Source of the DNA: CAWATG01 sp963785035
GTDB lineage: Bacteria; Actinomycetota; Acidimicrobiia; IMCC26256; CAWATG01
Length of the DNA stretch: 64,000 nucleotides
Reading direction: 5' to 3'
Assembly (NCBI GenBank): GCA_963785035.1
Contig: CAWATG010000004.1
Span: 372,001 to 436,000 of the forward strand
The notes below the pieces were generated by a model. The model was given only the letters and a program-made list of their open reading frames with translations. It was not told the DNA's origin and did not search any database. The position numbers and the translations under genes were made by a program. The number at the start of each line of letters is the position of its first letter. Within the stretch, counting starts at the first letter, position 1. This document shows positions 20,756-29,065 of the stretch, one piece after another.

Positions 20756-21109
20756 CTACTCGAACCAGATCCGCTGATAGTCGCGGCTCATCGGGTGTAG
20801 CAGGAGAGCCACCAGTGCGCCATCGACCATGGTGTTGATGAGAACCGGGAACGTGAGGGCTTCGGCTCCGAAATATGCGAACAGGAGTAGGACGTTGACG
20901 ACGGCCGCGCCCACGCCGAGCTGATAGCCCCACTTCTTCTCGTTGGCGATCCCAAAGGCGCCACCGGCCATCGCAATGAGCAGCAGCAGCCCAAGACCTG
21001 CACCGATGCCACCGAGCAACGCGAAAAGCGCGTTGAAATACAGGAGGATCACGCCGATCTGCAGCGTTTGGGGCTGCCGGGGATTGAAGAACTGTGTCTG
21101 GGGGTTCAC
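20756..21109 (-). CDS. Small polytopic membrane protein
   Basis: 117 residues with about four hydrophobic segments (LQIGVILLYFNALFALLGG; GLGLLLLIAMAGGAFGI; GVGAAVVNVLLLFAYFG; FPVLINTMVDGALVALLL) and short polar ends. No family name can be given. The start is GTG 21109, overlapping the rlmN stop as GTGA, so the two are translationally coupled. It ends 129 bases before the ATP-grasp operon and could be cotranscribed with it. Confidence 0.7.
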   Translation of the reverse strand: MNPQTQFFNPRQPQTLQIGVILLYFNALFALLGGIGAGLGLLLLIAMAGGAFGIANEKKWGYQLGVGAAVVNVLLLFAYFGAEALTFPVLINTMVDGALVALLLHPMSRDYQRIWFE

Positions 21110-22203
21110 TCGACCATTGTGACCGACGGAGCACCCTCGTCGCGGCGCGTGGCCTCACGAGATCGGAGCTGGCCGCAGGCGGCGTCGATGTCCACTCCTC
21201 GATTGGCCCGGATCGTGGTTGTGATTCCGGCAAGGCGGATTCGTGCTGCAAATGCCTGCACGCGGAGGAGCGAGGGGGTCTGACCCCCGAAGCCAGATGT
21301 GGGATTCAGCGGTATGACGTTCACGTGGGTGCCGCCCGCGCCACCGAATCCGCGCAGCAGGCGTCCGAGTTCGTCGCCGTGATGCGGTTCGTCGTTGACG
21401 TGAGAGACACACGCGTATTCGAAGGTCACGCGCCGGCCCTTCGAGGCGGCGAACTCTCGTGCGGCGTCGAGAAGCTCGGCAATCGGATACCGGCGGTTCA
21501 ATGGAACGAGTTTGGCTCGCAGGTCGTCCGACGGTGCGTGGAGGGACACTGCAAGGGTCACGGGGAGTGCCTCTGTCGCGAGGCGGCGGATGGCGGGCGC
21601 GAGACCGACCGTCGAGATCGTGATGTGTCGCGCCGAAATGCCGAGATCACCATGTATGCGCTCGACGGATTCCCAGACGGGCTCGTAGTTGGCGAGAGGC
21701 TCGCCCATACCCATGTAGACGACGTTACCGACGCGTTGTGGTGATTCGTGTTGGGCCCGTACCACCTGTTCGAAGATCTCCACGGCGCTCAGGTGTCGCG
21801 AAAATCCAGCCTGGCCGGTCGCGGAGAACGTGCAGGCCATGGCACAGCCGGCCTGTGAGGAGACACAGACCGCAGCACGGTTGGGGGAGCGCATCAGTAC
21901 GCTTTCCACCTGCGCGCCATCGGCGTTGCAGCGCCACAGCCACTTTGTCGTGAGACCGTCGCGAGCGGTCTGTTTGAGGTCGGGGTGCAATGCGAGCGGC
22001 AACTTCGTCTCGAGCCGGTCGCGCAATGCTTGGGGAAGTGTGGTGATGTCCTCGAGTGGGCTGCAGTGGGAGTACAAGCCTTCGAAGAGTTGTGCAGCGC
22101 GAAAACGTGGTTCATTCCATGCAGCGAGCAACGCCCCAAGATCTTCACGGGTGTGGCTGTACCTGGTACGCGCGGGGTCTTCGACGACCGGTTGGGTGCT
22201 CAC
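21106..22203 (-). CDS. rlmN: 23S rRNA / tRNA adenine-C2 methyltransferase RlmN, third Fe-S Cys replaced by Ser
   Basis: 365 residues, normal for RlmN, a radical-SAM enzyme methylating A2503 of 23S rRNA and A37 of tRNAs. The N-terminal RNA-binding part (FRAAQLFEGLYSHCSPLEDI) is followed by the cluster motif, expected as CxxxCxxC but read here as CAMACTFS; Ser replaces the third Cys (codon 21825-21823, TCC). SAM-binding MGMGEPLANYEPV and the C-terminal Cys of DIDAACGQL, needed for the methyl-Cys/thiyl steps, are present. GTG 22203 overlaps the mshD stop as GTGA. If the Ser is real the enzyme should not hold its [4Fe-4S] cluster normally; a substitution error is the alternative. Confidence 0.93.
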   Translation of the reverse strand: MSTQPVVEDPARTRYSHTREDLGALLAAWNEPRFRAAQLFEGLYSHCSPLEDITTLPQALRDRLETKLPLALHPDLKQTARDGLTTKWLWRCNADGAQVESVLMRSPNRAAVCVSSQAGCAMACTFSATGQAGFSRHLSAVEIFEQVVRAQHESPQRVGNVVYMGMGEPLANYEPVWESVERIHGDLGISARHITISTVGLAPAIRRLATEALPVTLAVSLHAPSDDLRAKLVPLNRRYPIAELLDAAREFAASKGRRVTFEYACVSHVNDEPHHGDELGRLLRGFGGAGGTHVNVIPLNPTSGFGGQTPSLLRVQAFAARIRLAGITTTIRANRGVDIDAACGQLRSREATRRDEGAPSVTMVE

Positions 22204-23238
22204 GACTCGGTCACGGCCTGTGGCTCGACGACGGTCGTGTACCAACGGTCGCATTGATGTTCGGTGAAGCCGAGCGACCGATACAAGCCGATCGCTGCGG
22301 TGTTGGTGCCTTCGACGTAGAGCATGCCCGTACGGACGGTGGTGGCAGTTGCAAGTCCGGCAACGGCCAGTGCGCGACCGAGCCCGAGGCCTTGGAAATC
22401 GGGATCGACGCCAATGACGTAGATCTCCGCGAGTGCTTCGGGGCGGTGGGTCTTCATCCAGCAGAATCCCGCCAGCTTCTCGTCGATGTGCGCAAGGAGG
22501 AAGGCGTTCGCGTCGAACCACGGCTCTTTCATGCGCTGGGCCAACTGCTGGGGGCCCCAGCCGCCTTGGTCGGGATGGTCTGCAAAGGCGCGACCGTTGA
22601 CATGAAGCCAGTCGGCGTCGTCGCGACCGGGGACGAACGCGCGCATCGCTGTCCCAGGGGGCCACGAGGCAACGACATCGAGGGGTAGCGCACAGCGAAG
22701 TTGGAGCACGTCTCGGACGGGAACAAATCCTTTCGCAGCCAGCGCCTGGTCGGAATGTTCCGTGGCATGTGCGACGAGCAGTTTGACGGTCCCACCGCCG
22801 TGAAAAGCGACGTGGCCCAAAGCCGCGTCAAGGAGGCGCTCTCCGGCGCAGCCTTCCGGCGGGGCTTGCGCGTCTGTCAGGAAGTACGTCCGTTCCGTTT
22901 TCGTCCCTTTCCAGGTCGCCAGGTTCGTCCGTTCTGTCGGCGTCGATGGCGCTGCTTCGGTTGCTGGGCCCAGGAACTTTTCGAGCCATGGGATGGACAA
23001 CCACCTCGAGGCTGTACTCGGTCGGTTCGGGGAGGAGTTGCGCGTAGCCGACGAGACGGCGACGGTCTCGTGCCATGAACGCAGACAGGTCTGTGGTTTC
23101 GGCCCCGGAGTTCTCGAGTGCTAGGCGATGGTGGTCGGAGAGCGCCGGGTGGCGGTCGGCGGCGAAAGCGGCTGTGCAGAGCGCGCCGATAGCAAGGCGG
23201 TCTTCGTCGTCAAGATGGGAAGCTGTCAGGATGTCCAC
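22200..23238 (-). CDS. mshD: Mycothiol synthase MshD (frameshifted)
   Basis: Acetyl-CoA:Cys-GlcN-Ins acetyltransferase, the last step of mycothiol synthesis, made of two GNAT domains. The first domain reads DILTASHLDDEDRLAIGALC to SLEVVVHP; the second carries the family signature NGRAFADHPDQGGWG, EPWFDANAFLLAH, VIGVDPDFQGLGLGRAL and YVEGTNTAAIGLYRSLGFT. A frameshift between about 22840 and 23000 separates the halves; about 50 codons there are ambiguous in frame. Start GTG 23238 gives the family N-terminus. Joined length is about 345 residues. The gene diverges from nth by about 50 bases and is coupled to rlmN. It marks the organism as a mycothiol-producing actinobacterium. Confidence 0.9.
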
Positions 23239-23288
23239 CGCAACAAGGGTAAGGGAGTGCGTACATTTCCACCGGTAGTGTGCGAGCG

Positions 23289-23975
23289 ATGACCCGTCCT
23301 CGAGGTGCACGACATCGCGCTCTGGAGGTTCAGGAGCGCCTTGCCGTGGCATTTCCCGACGCCGAATGTGCCCTCTTGCACAGCAATCCATTCGAATTGC
23401 TGGTCGCGACGATCCTGTCGGCACAGTGCACCGACGTGCGTGTGAATCTCGTCACACCACGCCTCTTCGAGCGTTATCCAACGCCCAGTGACCTCGCGGC
23501 CGCTGATCCCGAGGAGCTCGAAGGACTCATCCGATCAACGGGCTTTTTTCGAGCGAAGGCTCGGAACCTCCTCGGAATGGCCGAGCGCGTCGAGGAGGTC
23601 TATGGCGGTGAGATTCCCCGGGAATTGCACGATCTCGTGTCACTTCCCGGTGTCGGGCGCAAGACCGGCAACGTCGTGCGGTCCGTCGCGTTCGGTTTGC
23701 CTGGGTTGCCGGTCGATACGCATGTCGGCCGAATTGCCCGTCGGCTCAAGCTGACCCGCGAAGACGATCCGGTGAAGGTCGAGACGGATCTGTGCGCGGT
23801 GGTGGCGCCGGAGGAGTGGGGAACGTTTTCGATGCGGCTCATCCTGCATGGCCGGGCGACGTGCGTGTCACGCAAACCGAGATGCGACGCATGTGTGCTG
23901 AGCGACGTCTGCCCATCGGCCGGTCCCGTTGCTCCACGCCGCATTGCGGTCAAGGGTCCAACGCTCAGCGGGTGA
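23289..23975 (+). CDS. nth: Endonuclease III
   Basis: 228 residues; DNA glycosylase/AP lyase that removes oxidised pyrimidines. The helix-hairpin-helix is LPGVGRKTGNVV with the catalytic Lys, followed by the catalytic Asp in PVDTHVGRIARR. The C-terminal [4Fe-4S] cluster ligands are spaced as in the family (CVSRKPRCDACVLSDVC). I chose ATG 23289; an in-frame GTG at 23280 adds three residues. It diverges from mshD and its 3' end overlaps a small opposing gene by 11 bases. Confidence 0.95.
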   Translation: MTRPRGARHRALEVQERLAVAFPDAECALLHSNPFELLVATILSAQCTDVRVNLVTPRLFERYPTPSDLAAADPEELEGLIRSTGFFRAKARNLLGMAERVEEVYGGEIPRELHDLVSLPGVGRKTGNVVRSVAFGLPGLPVDTHVGRIARRLKLTREDDPVKVETDLCAVVAPEEWGTFSMRLILHGRATCVSRKPRCDACVLSDVCPSAGPVAPRRIAVKGPTLSG

Positions 23976-24174
23976 GATGGGTGACCGAGGCGCTCGCTCG
24001 ATCCAGCGCTCGGCGAGCACTGACCAGGCCACGCTCGGCGTTGTAGAGGTCGGCGGCAACGGCCGAATCCGGGGTTGCCCCATATCGGTTGGCCATCGTC
24101 TCGATTCGCGCAACGATGTCTTCGAGCAGGGTGCACAGCGTGGAGAGTTCGGCGAGATCCGACGATGCGGTCAT
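23965..24174 (-). CDS. Small helical hypothetical protein (69 residues)
   Basis: MTASSDLAELSTLCTLLEDI is followed by a mostly helical, heptad-like sequence to VTHLTR. Composition (Ala, Leu, Glu, Arg) is protein-like and the reading frame fits the codon bias of neighbours. No family is recognised and the ribosome site is weak. It is convergent with nth and divergent from hisD. Confidence 0.5.
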   Translation of the reverse strand: MTASSDLAELSTLCTLLEDIVARIETMANRYGATPDSAVAADLYNAERGLVSARRALDRASASVTHLTR

Positions 24175-24240
24175 TCGGGGGAAGCTACTGGAGTGTCTCG
24201 CCTGGCCGAAAAGGCGGGGTTCGGTGCTGGAGAGCCGCAT

Positions 24241-24246
24241 TACGAT
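24241..24246 (+). promoter_or_regulatory. -10-like TACGAT before hisD (possible leaderless start)
   Basis: TACGAT lies 11 bases before the hisD ATG at 24258, and there is no Shine-Dalgarno sequence between them. Transcription about 7 bases downstream would begin close to the start codon. No good -35 is visible. The same hexamer occurs in the same place before trpC. Confidence 0.35.
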
Positions 24247-24257
24247 GGGATTCCTTC

Positions 24258-25611
24258 ATGGCCGTGCCCGAAAATTCTGCATCATCGGCGTCCGAAGCGC
24301 TGCTGGATCGCCGAGATCTCCGCTCTCTGGACGGAGATCTGCGCGCCCACCTGAGAGAGCCCGACGAACTCGGCGAGCTTCCGACGGGTGCGGTCCGTGC
24401 CATCATCGATGCGGTCCGAGGGGGCGGCGATACCGCGTTACGTTCACTGACAGCCCGGTTCGATGGGTGCGCGTCTAGGTGACCTTTCGCTCGAAGTGTC
24501 CAAGGATGAGATTGACGTCGCACTGCGCGTGATTCCACGTGACGTTCGGTCTGCATTGGAATACTCCGCCGGCGAGATCCGGAAATATCACGCCACCCAA
24601 TTGCGAGACGACGCATCCTGGGGTCGCGATGGTGTGACCGTCACCGGGATGACCCTGCCCGTCGCAAGTGCAGGGTGTTATGTGCCCGGTGGGCGTGCGC
24701 CGCTGGCCTCGACAGCGCTGATGACGGCAATTCCAGCTCGGGTCGCCGGTGTCGAGCGTGTCGTGGTGTGCACACCACCAGATCGCGAAGGGGTTGTGGC
24801 GCCCGCCGTGCTGGCCGCCGCAGCCATCGCCGAGGTCGATGCGGTGTACCACGTTGGTGGGGCGCAGGCCATCGCGGCGATGGCCTACGGAACCGAGACG
24901 GTCGCCCCGGTCGACGTCATCGTCGGGCCGGGCAATGCCTACGTTGCCGCCGCCAAACGCGAGGTGTCGGGCGTGGTCGGCATCGAGTCGATCGCAGGTC
25001 CTTCAGAGTTGGTGGTCATCGCAGATCACACAGCTGATCCTGCCCTGGTCGCCGCTGATCTCATGGCGCAGGCCGAACACGGTCCGGGCGGTTCCGCAAT
25101 CCTGGTGACCTGGGATGCGAGCGTTGCCGACGCCGTCGAGAAGGCGATGCGTCTCGGTCTGGCCGTCGCTGCACGCGCCGACGAAATCGCATCGACACTT
25201 GCGACCGGGGGGTCCTGCTATCTGGTGCGTGACGCACGCCAGGCAATGGAGTTGTCGAACGCGATCGCGCCCGAACACCTTCAAATCGTGACGGAACGAG
25301 ATGACGAGCTTGTGCGCTCGGTGCGCAATGCCGGTGCTGTGTTTTGTGGACCGTGGACTCCCGCTGTCCTGGGTGACTATGTGATCGGTGTCAATCACGT
25401 GTTGCCGACCGCGCGAACTGCGCGATACGCCAGTGCTCTGTCGGTGGACTCCTTTCGCAAACACGTGCACGTGGTATCGGTGACCCAGGCGGCGATGTGT
25501 CGCATCGGACCGTACGCCACGATCATCGCTGAGGTCGAGGGACTCTCTGCACATGCGGCGGCTATCCGCGCGCGCATCGACCGGTCGACATTGCGTGAGA
25601 CGCCAGGATGA
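24258..25611 (+). CDS. hisD: Histidinol dehydrogenase HisD (frameshifted near the start)
   Basis: Catalyses the last two NAD-dependent oxidations of histidine synthesis, L-histidinol to L-histidine. About 450 residues. The N-terminal 70 codons (MAVPENSASSASEALLDRRD to TARFDG) are in one frame. The remainder (ARLGDLSLEVSKDEID onward) is in the next; dropping one G of the GGG at 24465-24467 restores FDGARLGD. Zinc and catalytic motifs are intact: IAGPSELVVIADHTADP, MAQAEHGPGGSAILVT, and GVNHVLPTARTAR. It is first of hisD-hisC-hisB-hisA and overlaps hisC by ATGA. Confidence 0.95.
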
Positions 25612-26690
25612 GCGCGTACATCGAGCCGCGTGAGGCGTTGAGGTCACTCGATGGTTACCACTCGCCGCAGTTGAACGTATCGGTGCGTCTCAACACCAAC
25701 GAGAGCCCGTTTGCACCTCCCGAGGACTTCGTCGAGGCGTGGCTCGCTGCCGTGCGCGGGGCCGCGTTGCAGCGTTACCCCGACCGAGCTGCAATGGCGT
25801 TGCGTGGCGCCCTCGGGGAGCATCTCAAGCAGCCGATTGAGCGCCTGTTCTGCGCCAATGGGTCGAACGAGGTACTCCAAACCATCTTGTTGACCTATGG
25901 CGGTCCGTCTCGGCGTTGTCTCATCTTCGAGCCCACCTACGCGTTGCACGCGCATGTCTGTCGCATCACCGGCACCGAGATCATTGAGCGAGGGCGCTGC
26001 GATGACTTCACGGTCGATCCAGGCGAAGCCATCAAGACTGTTGTCGAACAACGCCCCGCAGTCACGTTTCTCTGCAGTCCCAACAATCCGACCGGGACTC
26101 TCGAGGCACGCGAAACGGTCGAGGCGATTCTCGACGCGGTGGTGAGGGTTGGAGGGTTGCTGGTCGTCGACGAGGCCTATGGGGAGTTCGCTTCCTATAA
26201 CGCGGCCGCCCTCGTGAGTGATGAAACGCCACTGGTCATCGTGCGGACTGCTTCGAAGGTGTGGTCACTCGCAGCGATCAGGTTGGGGTACGCCATCGGG
26301 CCGACGTGGCTCATCGACAATCTGTACAAGGTGGTCCTGCCGTATCACCTCAGTACGCCCACGCAACTTGCCGGTGTCGCCGCGTTGCAGTTCGGTGATC
26401 AGATGGATGACCGAGTGCGCCGCCTCGAGGCAGAACGGGACCGGATGAGCGCGGCGATGCGCACGATTGGCGCGCTGACGGTCTTCCCGTCCCAGGCAAA
26501 CTTCATTCTGTTCCGCGTTGCGGGTGATGCGCATGCGTTGTGGACACGGATGGTCGAACGTGGCGTGCTCGTCCGAGATTTCTCATCATGGCCCGGTGTC
26601 GAACAATGCCTTCGCGTCACGGTTGGCACACCGGCGGAAAACGATGCGTTCCTCGGGGCGCTTCACGAATCGGTCCAGGAGGACATGTGA
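25608..26690 (+). CDS. hisC: Histidinol-phosphate aminotransferase HisC
   Basis: 360-residue PLP fold-type I aminotransferase converting imidazole-acetol phosphate and glutamate to histidinol phosphate. Substrate-binding LNTNESPFAPP is near the N-terminus; SPNNPTGTLEA, VVDEAYGEFA, and the PLP Lys in RTASKVWSLAAIRLGY follow in family order. ATG 25608 overlaps the hisD stop. The 3' end overlaps hisB by GTGA. Confidence 0.96.
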   Translation: MSAYIEPREALRSLDGYHSPQLNVSVRLNTNESPFAPPEDFVEAWLAAVRGAALQRYPDRAAMALRGALGEHLKQPIERLFCANGSNEVLQTILLTYGGPSRRCLIFEPTYALHAHVCRITGTEIIERGRCDDFTVDPGEAIKTVVEQRPAVTFLCSPNNPTGTLEARETVEAILDAVVRVGGLLVVDEAYGEFASYNAAALVSDETPLVIVRTASKVWSLAAIRLGYAIGPTWLIDNLYKVVLPYHLSTPTQLAGVAALQFGDQMDDRVRRLEAERDRMSAAMRTIGALTVFPSQANFILFRVAGDAHALWTRMVERGVLVRDFSSWPGVEQCLRVTVGTPAENDAFLGALHESVQEDM

Positions 26691-27268
26691 CGAGGGCATC
26701 GACACAACACCGAGCAACAAAGGAAACGACCGTCGATCTCAGCCTGGTTCTGGACGGACATGGTGACGTCGTGGCATCGACGGGCGTCCCGTTCTTCGAC
26801 CACATGCTCGAGCAACTCGGCAAGCATGGTGGCTTCGACCTGGCGATCCAGGCGACCGGTGATCTCGCCGTCGACACGCACCACACGATTGAGGATGTCG
26901 GGATCGTCTTCGGGACAGCGTTGAAGGAGGCGCTCGGAGACAAGGCGGGTGTCAGACGGTTCGCGAACGCCCTGGTGCCACTGGACGAGGCACTTGTCCA
27001 GGTGGCGCTCGATCTCTCGGGGCGCCCGTTCATCGTCTACGAGGTTGATCCAATCGCCGAGTTCATCGGCACGTTCGATCCGCAGCTGGCCGAGGAGTTC
27101 TGGCGTGCTGTCGCCTTCGGCGCCGGTATCACGCTCCACATTCGAAGCCTCGCCGGTCGCAACGCGCACCATGTGATCGAGGCGTCGTTCAAGGCGGTGG
27201 CGCGTGCGCTACGAGATGCCGTGCGTGTCGAAGGCGGCGGCATACCGTCCACGAAGGGTGCGCTCTGA
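26687..27268 (+). CDS. hisB: Imidazoleglycerol-phosphate dehydratase HisB
   Basis: 193 residues, the stand-alone dehydratase (no phosphatase domain). Mn-binding His-rich motifs are DTHHTIEDVGI and AHHVIEASFK. FFDHMLEQLGKHGGFDL is the typical N-terminal signature. GTG 26687 overlaps the hisC stop; a longer frame from 26540 is not used. Its TGA at 27266-27268 overlaps the predicted CTG of hisA, so no hisH lies between, unlike the usual hisB-hisH-hisA order. Confidence 0.95.
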   Translation: MTRASTQHRATKETTVDLSLVLDGHGDVVASTGVPFFDHMLEQLGKHGGFDLAIQATGDLAVDTHHTIEDVGIVFGTALKEALGDKAGVRRFANALVPLDEALVQVALDLSGRPFIVYEVDPIAEFIGTFDPQLAEEFWRAVAFGAGITLHIRSLAGRNAHHVIEASFKAVARALRDAVRVEGGGIPSTKGAL

Positions 27269-28008
27269 ACCTCTATCCGGCTATCGATCTGCGCGGTGGT
27301 AACTGCGTGAGGCTCATGCAGGGCGACTTTGCCGCCGAGACGGTCTACGACGACGACCCGGTTCGTGTAGCGCTGGGCTTCGCGGATGCTGGTGCTCCGT
27401 GGCTGCACGTGGTGGACCTCGACGCCGCCCGAACTGGCGTCACGACAAATCTGGCGGTGTTGGAGGCCCTCTGTGGTGCGGTCTCATGTCCGGTGCAGTC
27501 GGGCGGTGGTGTGCGCGATGTCGGTACGGCCGCGAGGCTGTTCGAAGCCGGTGTTGCTCGCGTGGTGATCGGCACAGCCGCGGTCGAGCAGCCTGCGTTG
27601 GTGGCCGAGCTTGCTGCTCGATTTCCGGGACGGATAGCGGTCGGTCTCGACGCTCGGGGACGCGAGGTTGCCGTGCGCGGGTGGCAGGCCGGAAGCGGAG
27701 TCGACCTGGTCGACTTAGCGGTGAGGTTCTCCGACGTGGGGGTTGCAGCGCTGATCGTGACCGAGATCGGGCGTGACGGCACCATGGCCGGCCCCGATTT
27801 GGTGCAGCTGGCGTCGGTGCTCGAAGCGAGCGCTATTCCCGTGATTGCGAGCGGCGGGGTTGGCTCCCTCGACGACCTTCGCGTGCTGTCCGGCCTCGAT
27901 ATCGACGGTCGGACGCTCCATGGAGCCATCGCCGGTCGGGCGCTGTACGAGGGCCGGTTCACCGTCGCCGAGGCACTGACTGTCCTCTCCGCAACGCCGG
28001 AGATGTGA
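27265..28008 (+). CDS. hisA: Phosphoribosyl-ForAR isomerase HisA, apparent CTG start
   Basis: 247-residue TIM barrel catalysing the Amadori rearrangement of ProFAR. The essential first strand LYPAIDLRGGNCVRLMQGDF holds the catalytic Asp, so the start must lie upstream of the first GTG (27307). The only start-like in-frame codon near hisB is CTG 27265, overlapping the hisB stop as CTGA. The second catalytic Asp is in VTEIGRDGTMAGP; phosphate loops are SGGGVRD and ASGGVGS. Actinobacteria lacking trpF use the bifunctional homologue PriA, but trpF is present in this window, so HisA is preferred. An ATG or GTG lost to an indel is also possible. Confidence 0.93.
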   Translation: MNLYPAIDLRGGNCVRLMQGDFAAETVYDDDPVRVALGFADAGAPWLHVVDLDAARTGVTTNLAVLEALCGAVSCPVQSGGGVRDVGTAARLFEAGVARVVIGTAAVEQPALVAELAARFPGRIAVGLDARGREVAVRGWQAGSGVDLVDLAVRFSDVGVAALIVTEIGRDGTMAGPDLVQLASVLEASAIPVIASGGVGSLDDLRVLSGLDIDGRTLHGAIAGRALYEGRFTVAEALTVLSATPEM

Positions 28009-28024
28009 TCGCTTGTCCGCGATC
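28007..28024 (+). terminator. Small hairpin after hisA
   Basis: GATCGC (28007-28012) and GCGATC (28019-28024) pair perfectly around TTGTCC, starting within the hisA stop codon. Short and without a T-run, so weak as a terminator, but rightly placed at the end of the operon. Confidence 0.3.
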
Positions 28025-28176
28025 GCCGTGTCGTGTCGGATCCCTCCGGTAGGCATGTTGAACCAGCTCGGGGGACTTACGCCGGGATGTGCCTCTGTGC
28101 GGAGGGGCCAAAAATGGAGTACGGTGCCTAGCCGATACGGCTGTCGATTCTGACACCGATCGCAAAAGGAGGTCCC

Positions 28177-28410
28177 ATGCCTGCATCGGATGGGGTGGTC
28201 GACGAAGGGTTTCTGCGGCGGTACCGTGAGCTTCTCGACGCGGAGGATGCCGCGTTCGACGAACTCGAGCATTGCTTCGAGGACGGGGATCGCCCGCGTT
28301 ACGAGACAGACGTCGCCATTTGGCGGGCCGTTGTCGAGCGTCGGATGGCCTTTCTCGAGCGAAACGGGATGAGTCCCTCACAACTCTCCGGTGGACGGCT
28401 CTCCGGATAG
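28177..28410 (+). CDS. Small acidic hypothetical protein (77 residues)
   Basis: MPASDGVVDEGFLRRYRELL, then an acidic helical stretch (LDAEDAAFDELEHCFEDGD) and a basic helix. No family recognised. The ribosome site AAAAGGAGG, 5 bases before ATG 28177, is the best in the window, which argues for a real and well-translated gene. The 168 bases upstream, after hisA, hold a -10-like TACGGT (28120-28125) without a good -35. It ends 15 bases before the convergent hydrolase gene. Confidence 0.65.
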   Translation: MPASDGVVDEGFLRRYRELLDAEDAAFDELEHCFEDGDRPRYETDVAIWRAVVERRMAFLERNGMSPSQLSGGRLSG

Positions 28411-28425
28411 CAACATCCTCGCAAT

Positions 28426-29065
28426 TCAGCCGATCAGGCTTTCGGCCATTCCTACGGCGATCGTCACCAGCCGGTCGGTCCGTCCGACGAAGAAGTGTGA
28501 CGCGCCGGGGACGATGATGCTTGTCGTCGCGGTCCAACGGGCGGTCTCGTCTTGGATTTCCGTAGGTGGGCGGAATTCGTCGTGCTCGGCGAGGACCACA
28601 TACTTCGGACGCGGATCTGCTCCGGTCCTGTCGAGTTCCCGAGCCCAGCGCAACGGCGCTGCGATGGCGAGCCATCCTGCGTGACGAGGATGCTGCACCG
28701 AGAGGGCAACATCGGCACCGAAGGACCATCCCGCAAGGATGAGCGGAACCGAGGGGCCTACCTCGCCAGACTAATGCCTCCACGGCCGATTCGGCGTCGA
28801 GACGTTCTCCGACGCCGGCATCCCAAGATCCTTCGCTCGTGCCGACGCCCCGAAAGTTGAAACGCAGGCACGCGATGCCCCGACCGGGGAGCGCACGTAC
28901 CAGTTCGCTCACAACGAGTGACTGCATCGTTCCGCCATGCTGTGGGTGCGGATGGCAGATGGCGATGGCGGCGCGCGTGACACCACTCGGGACTGGGAGG
29001 TACTCGGCTTCGAGGCGGAACCCGTCGAGGGTTGTCAGGGTCAGCGAACGTGGGTCGTCCGTCAT
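28426..29065 (-). CDS. Alpha/beta hydrolase, dienelactone-hydrolase-like (frameshifted)
   Basis: About 212 residues. The N-terminal half has CHPHPQHGGTMQS, a family oxyanion region, and RFNFRGVGTSEG. The nucleophile elbow GWSFGADVALS and the C-terminal His in PGASHFFVGRTDR are in the next frame, so a break near 28765 is needed. Members are small serine hydrolases of unknown substrate (COG2945-like). ATG 29065 overlaps the stop of the oligopeptidase gene as ATGA, so the two are coupled. Confidence 0.8.

Noticed and set aside
27265..28008. PriA (bifunctional HisA/TrpF) instead of HisA
   Set aside because: A separate complete trpF is present at 37290, making the bifunctional role unnecessary, though not impossible.
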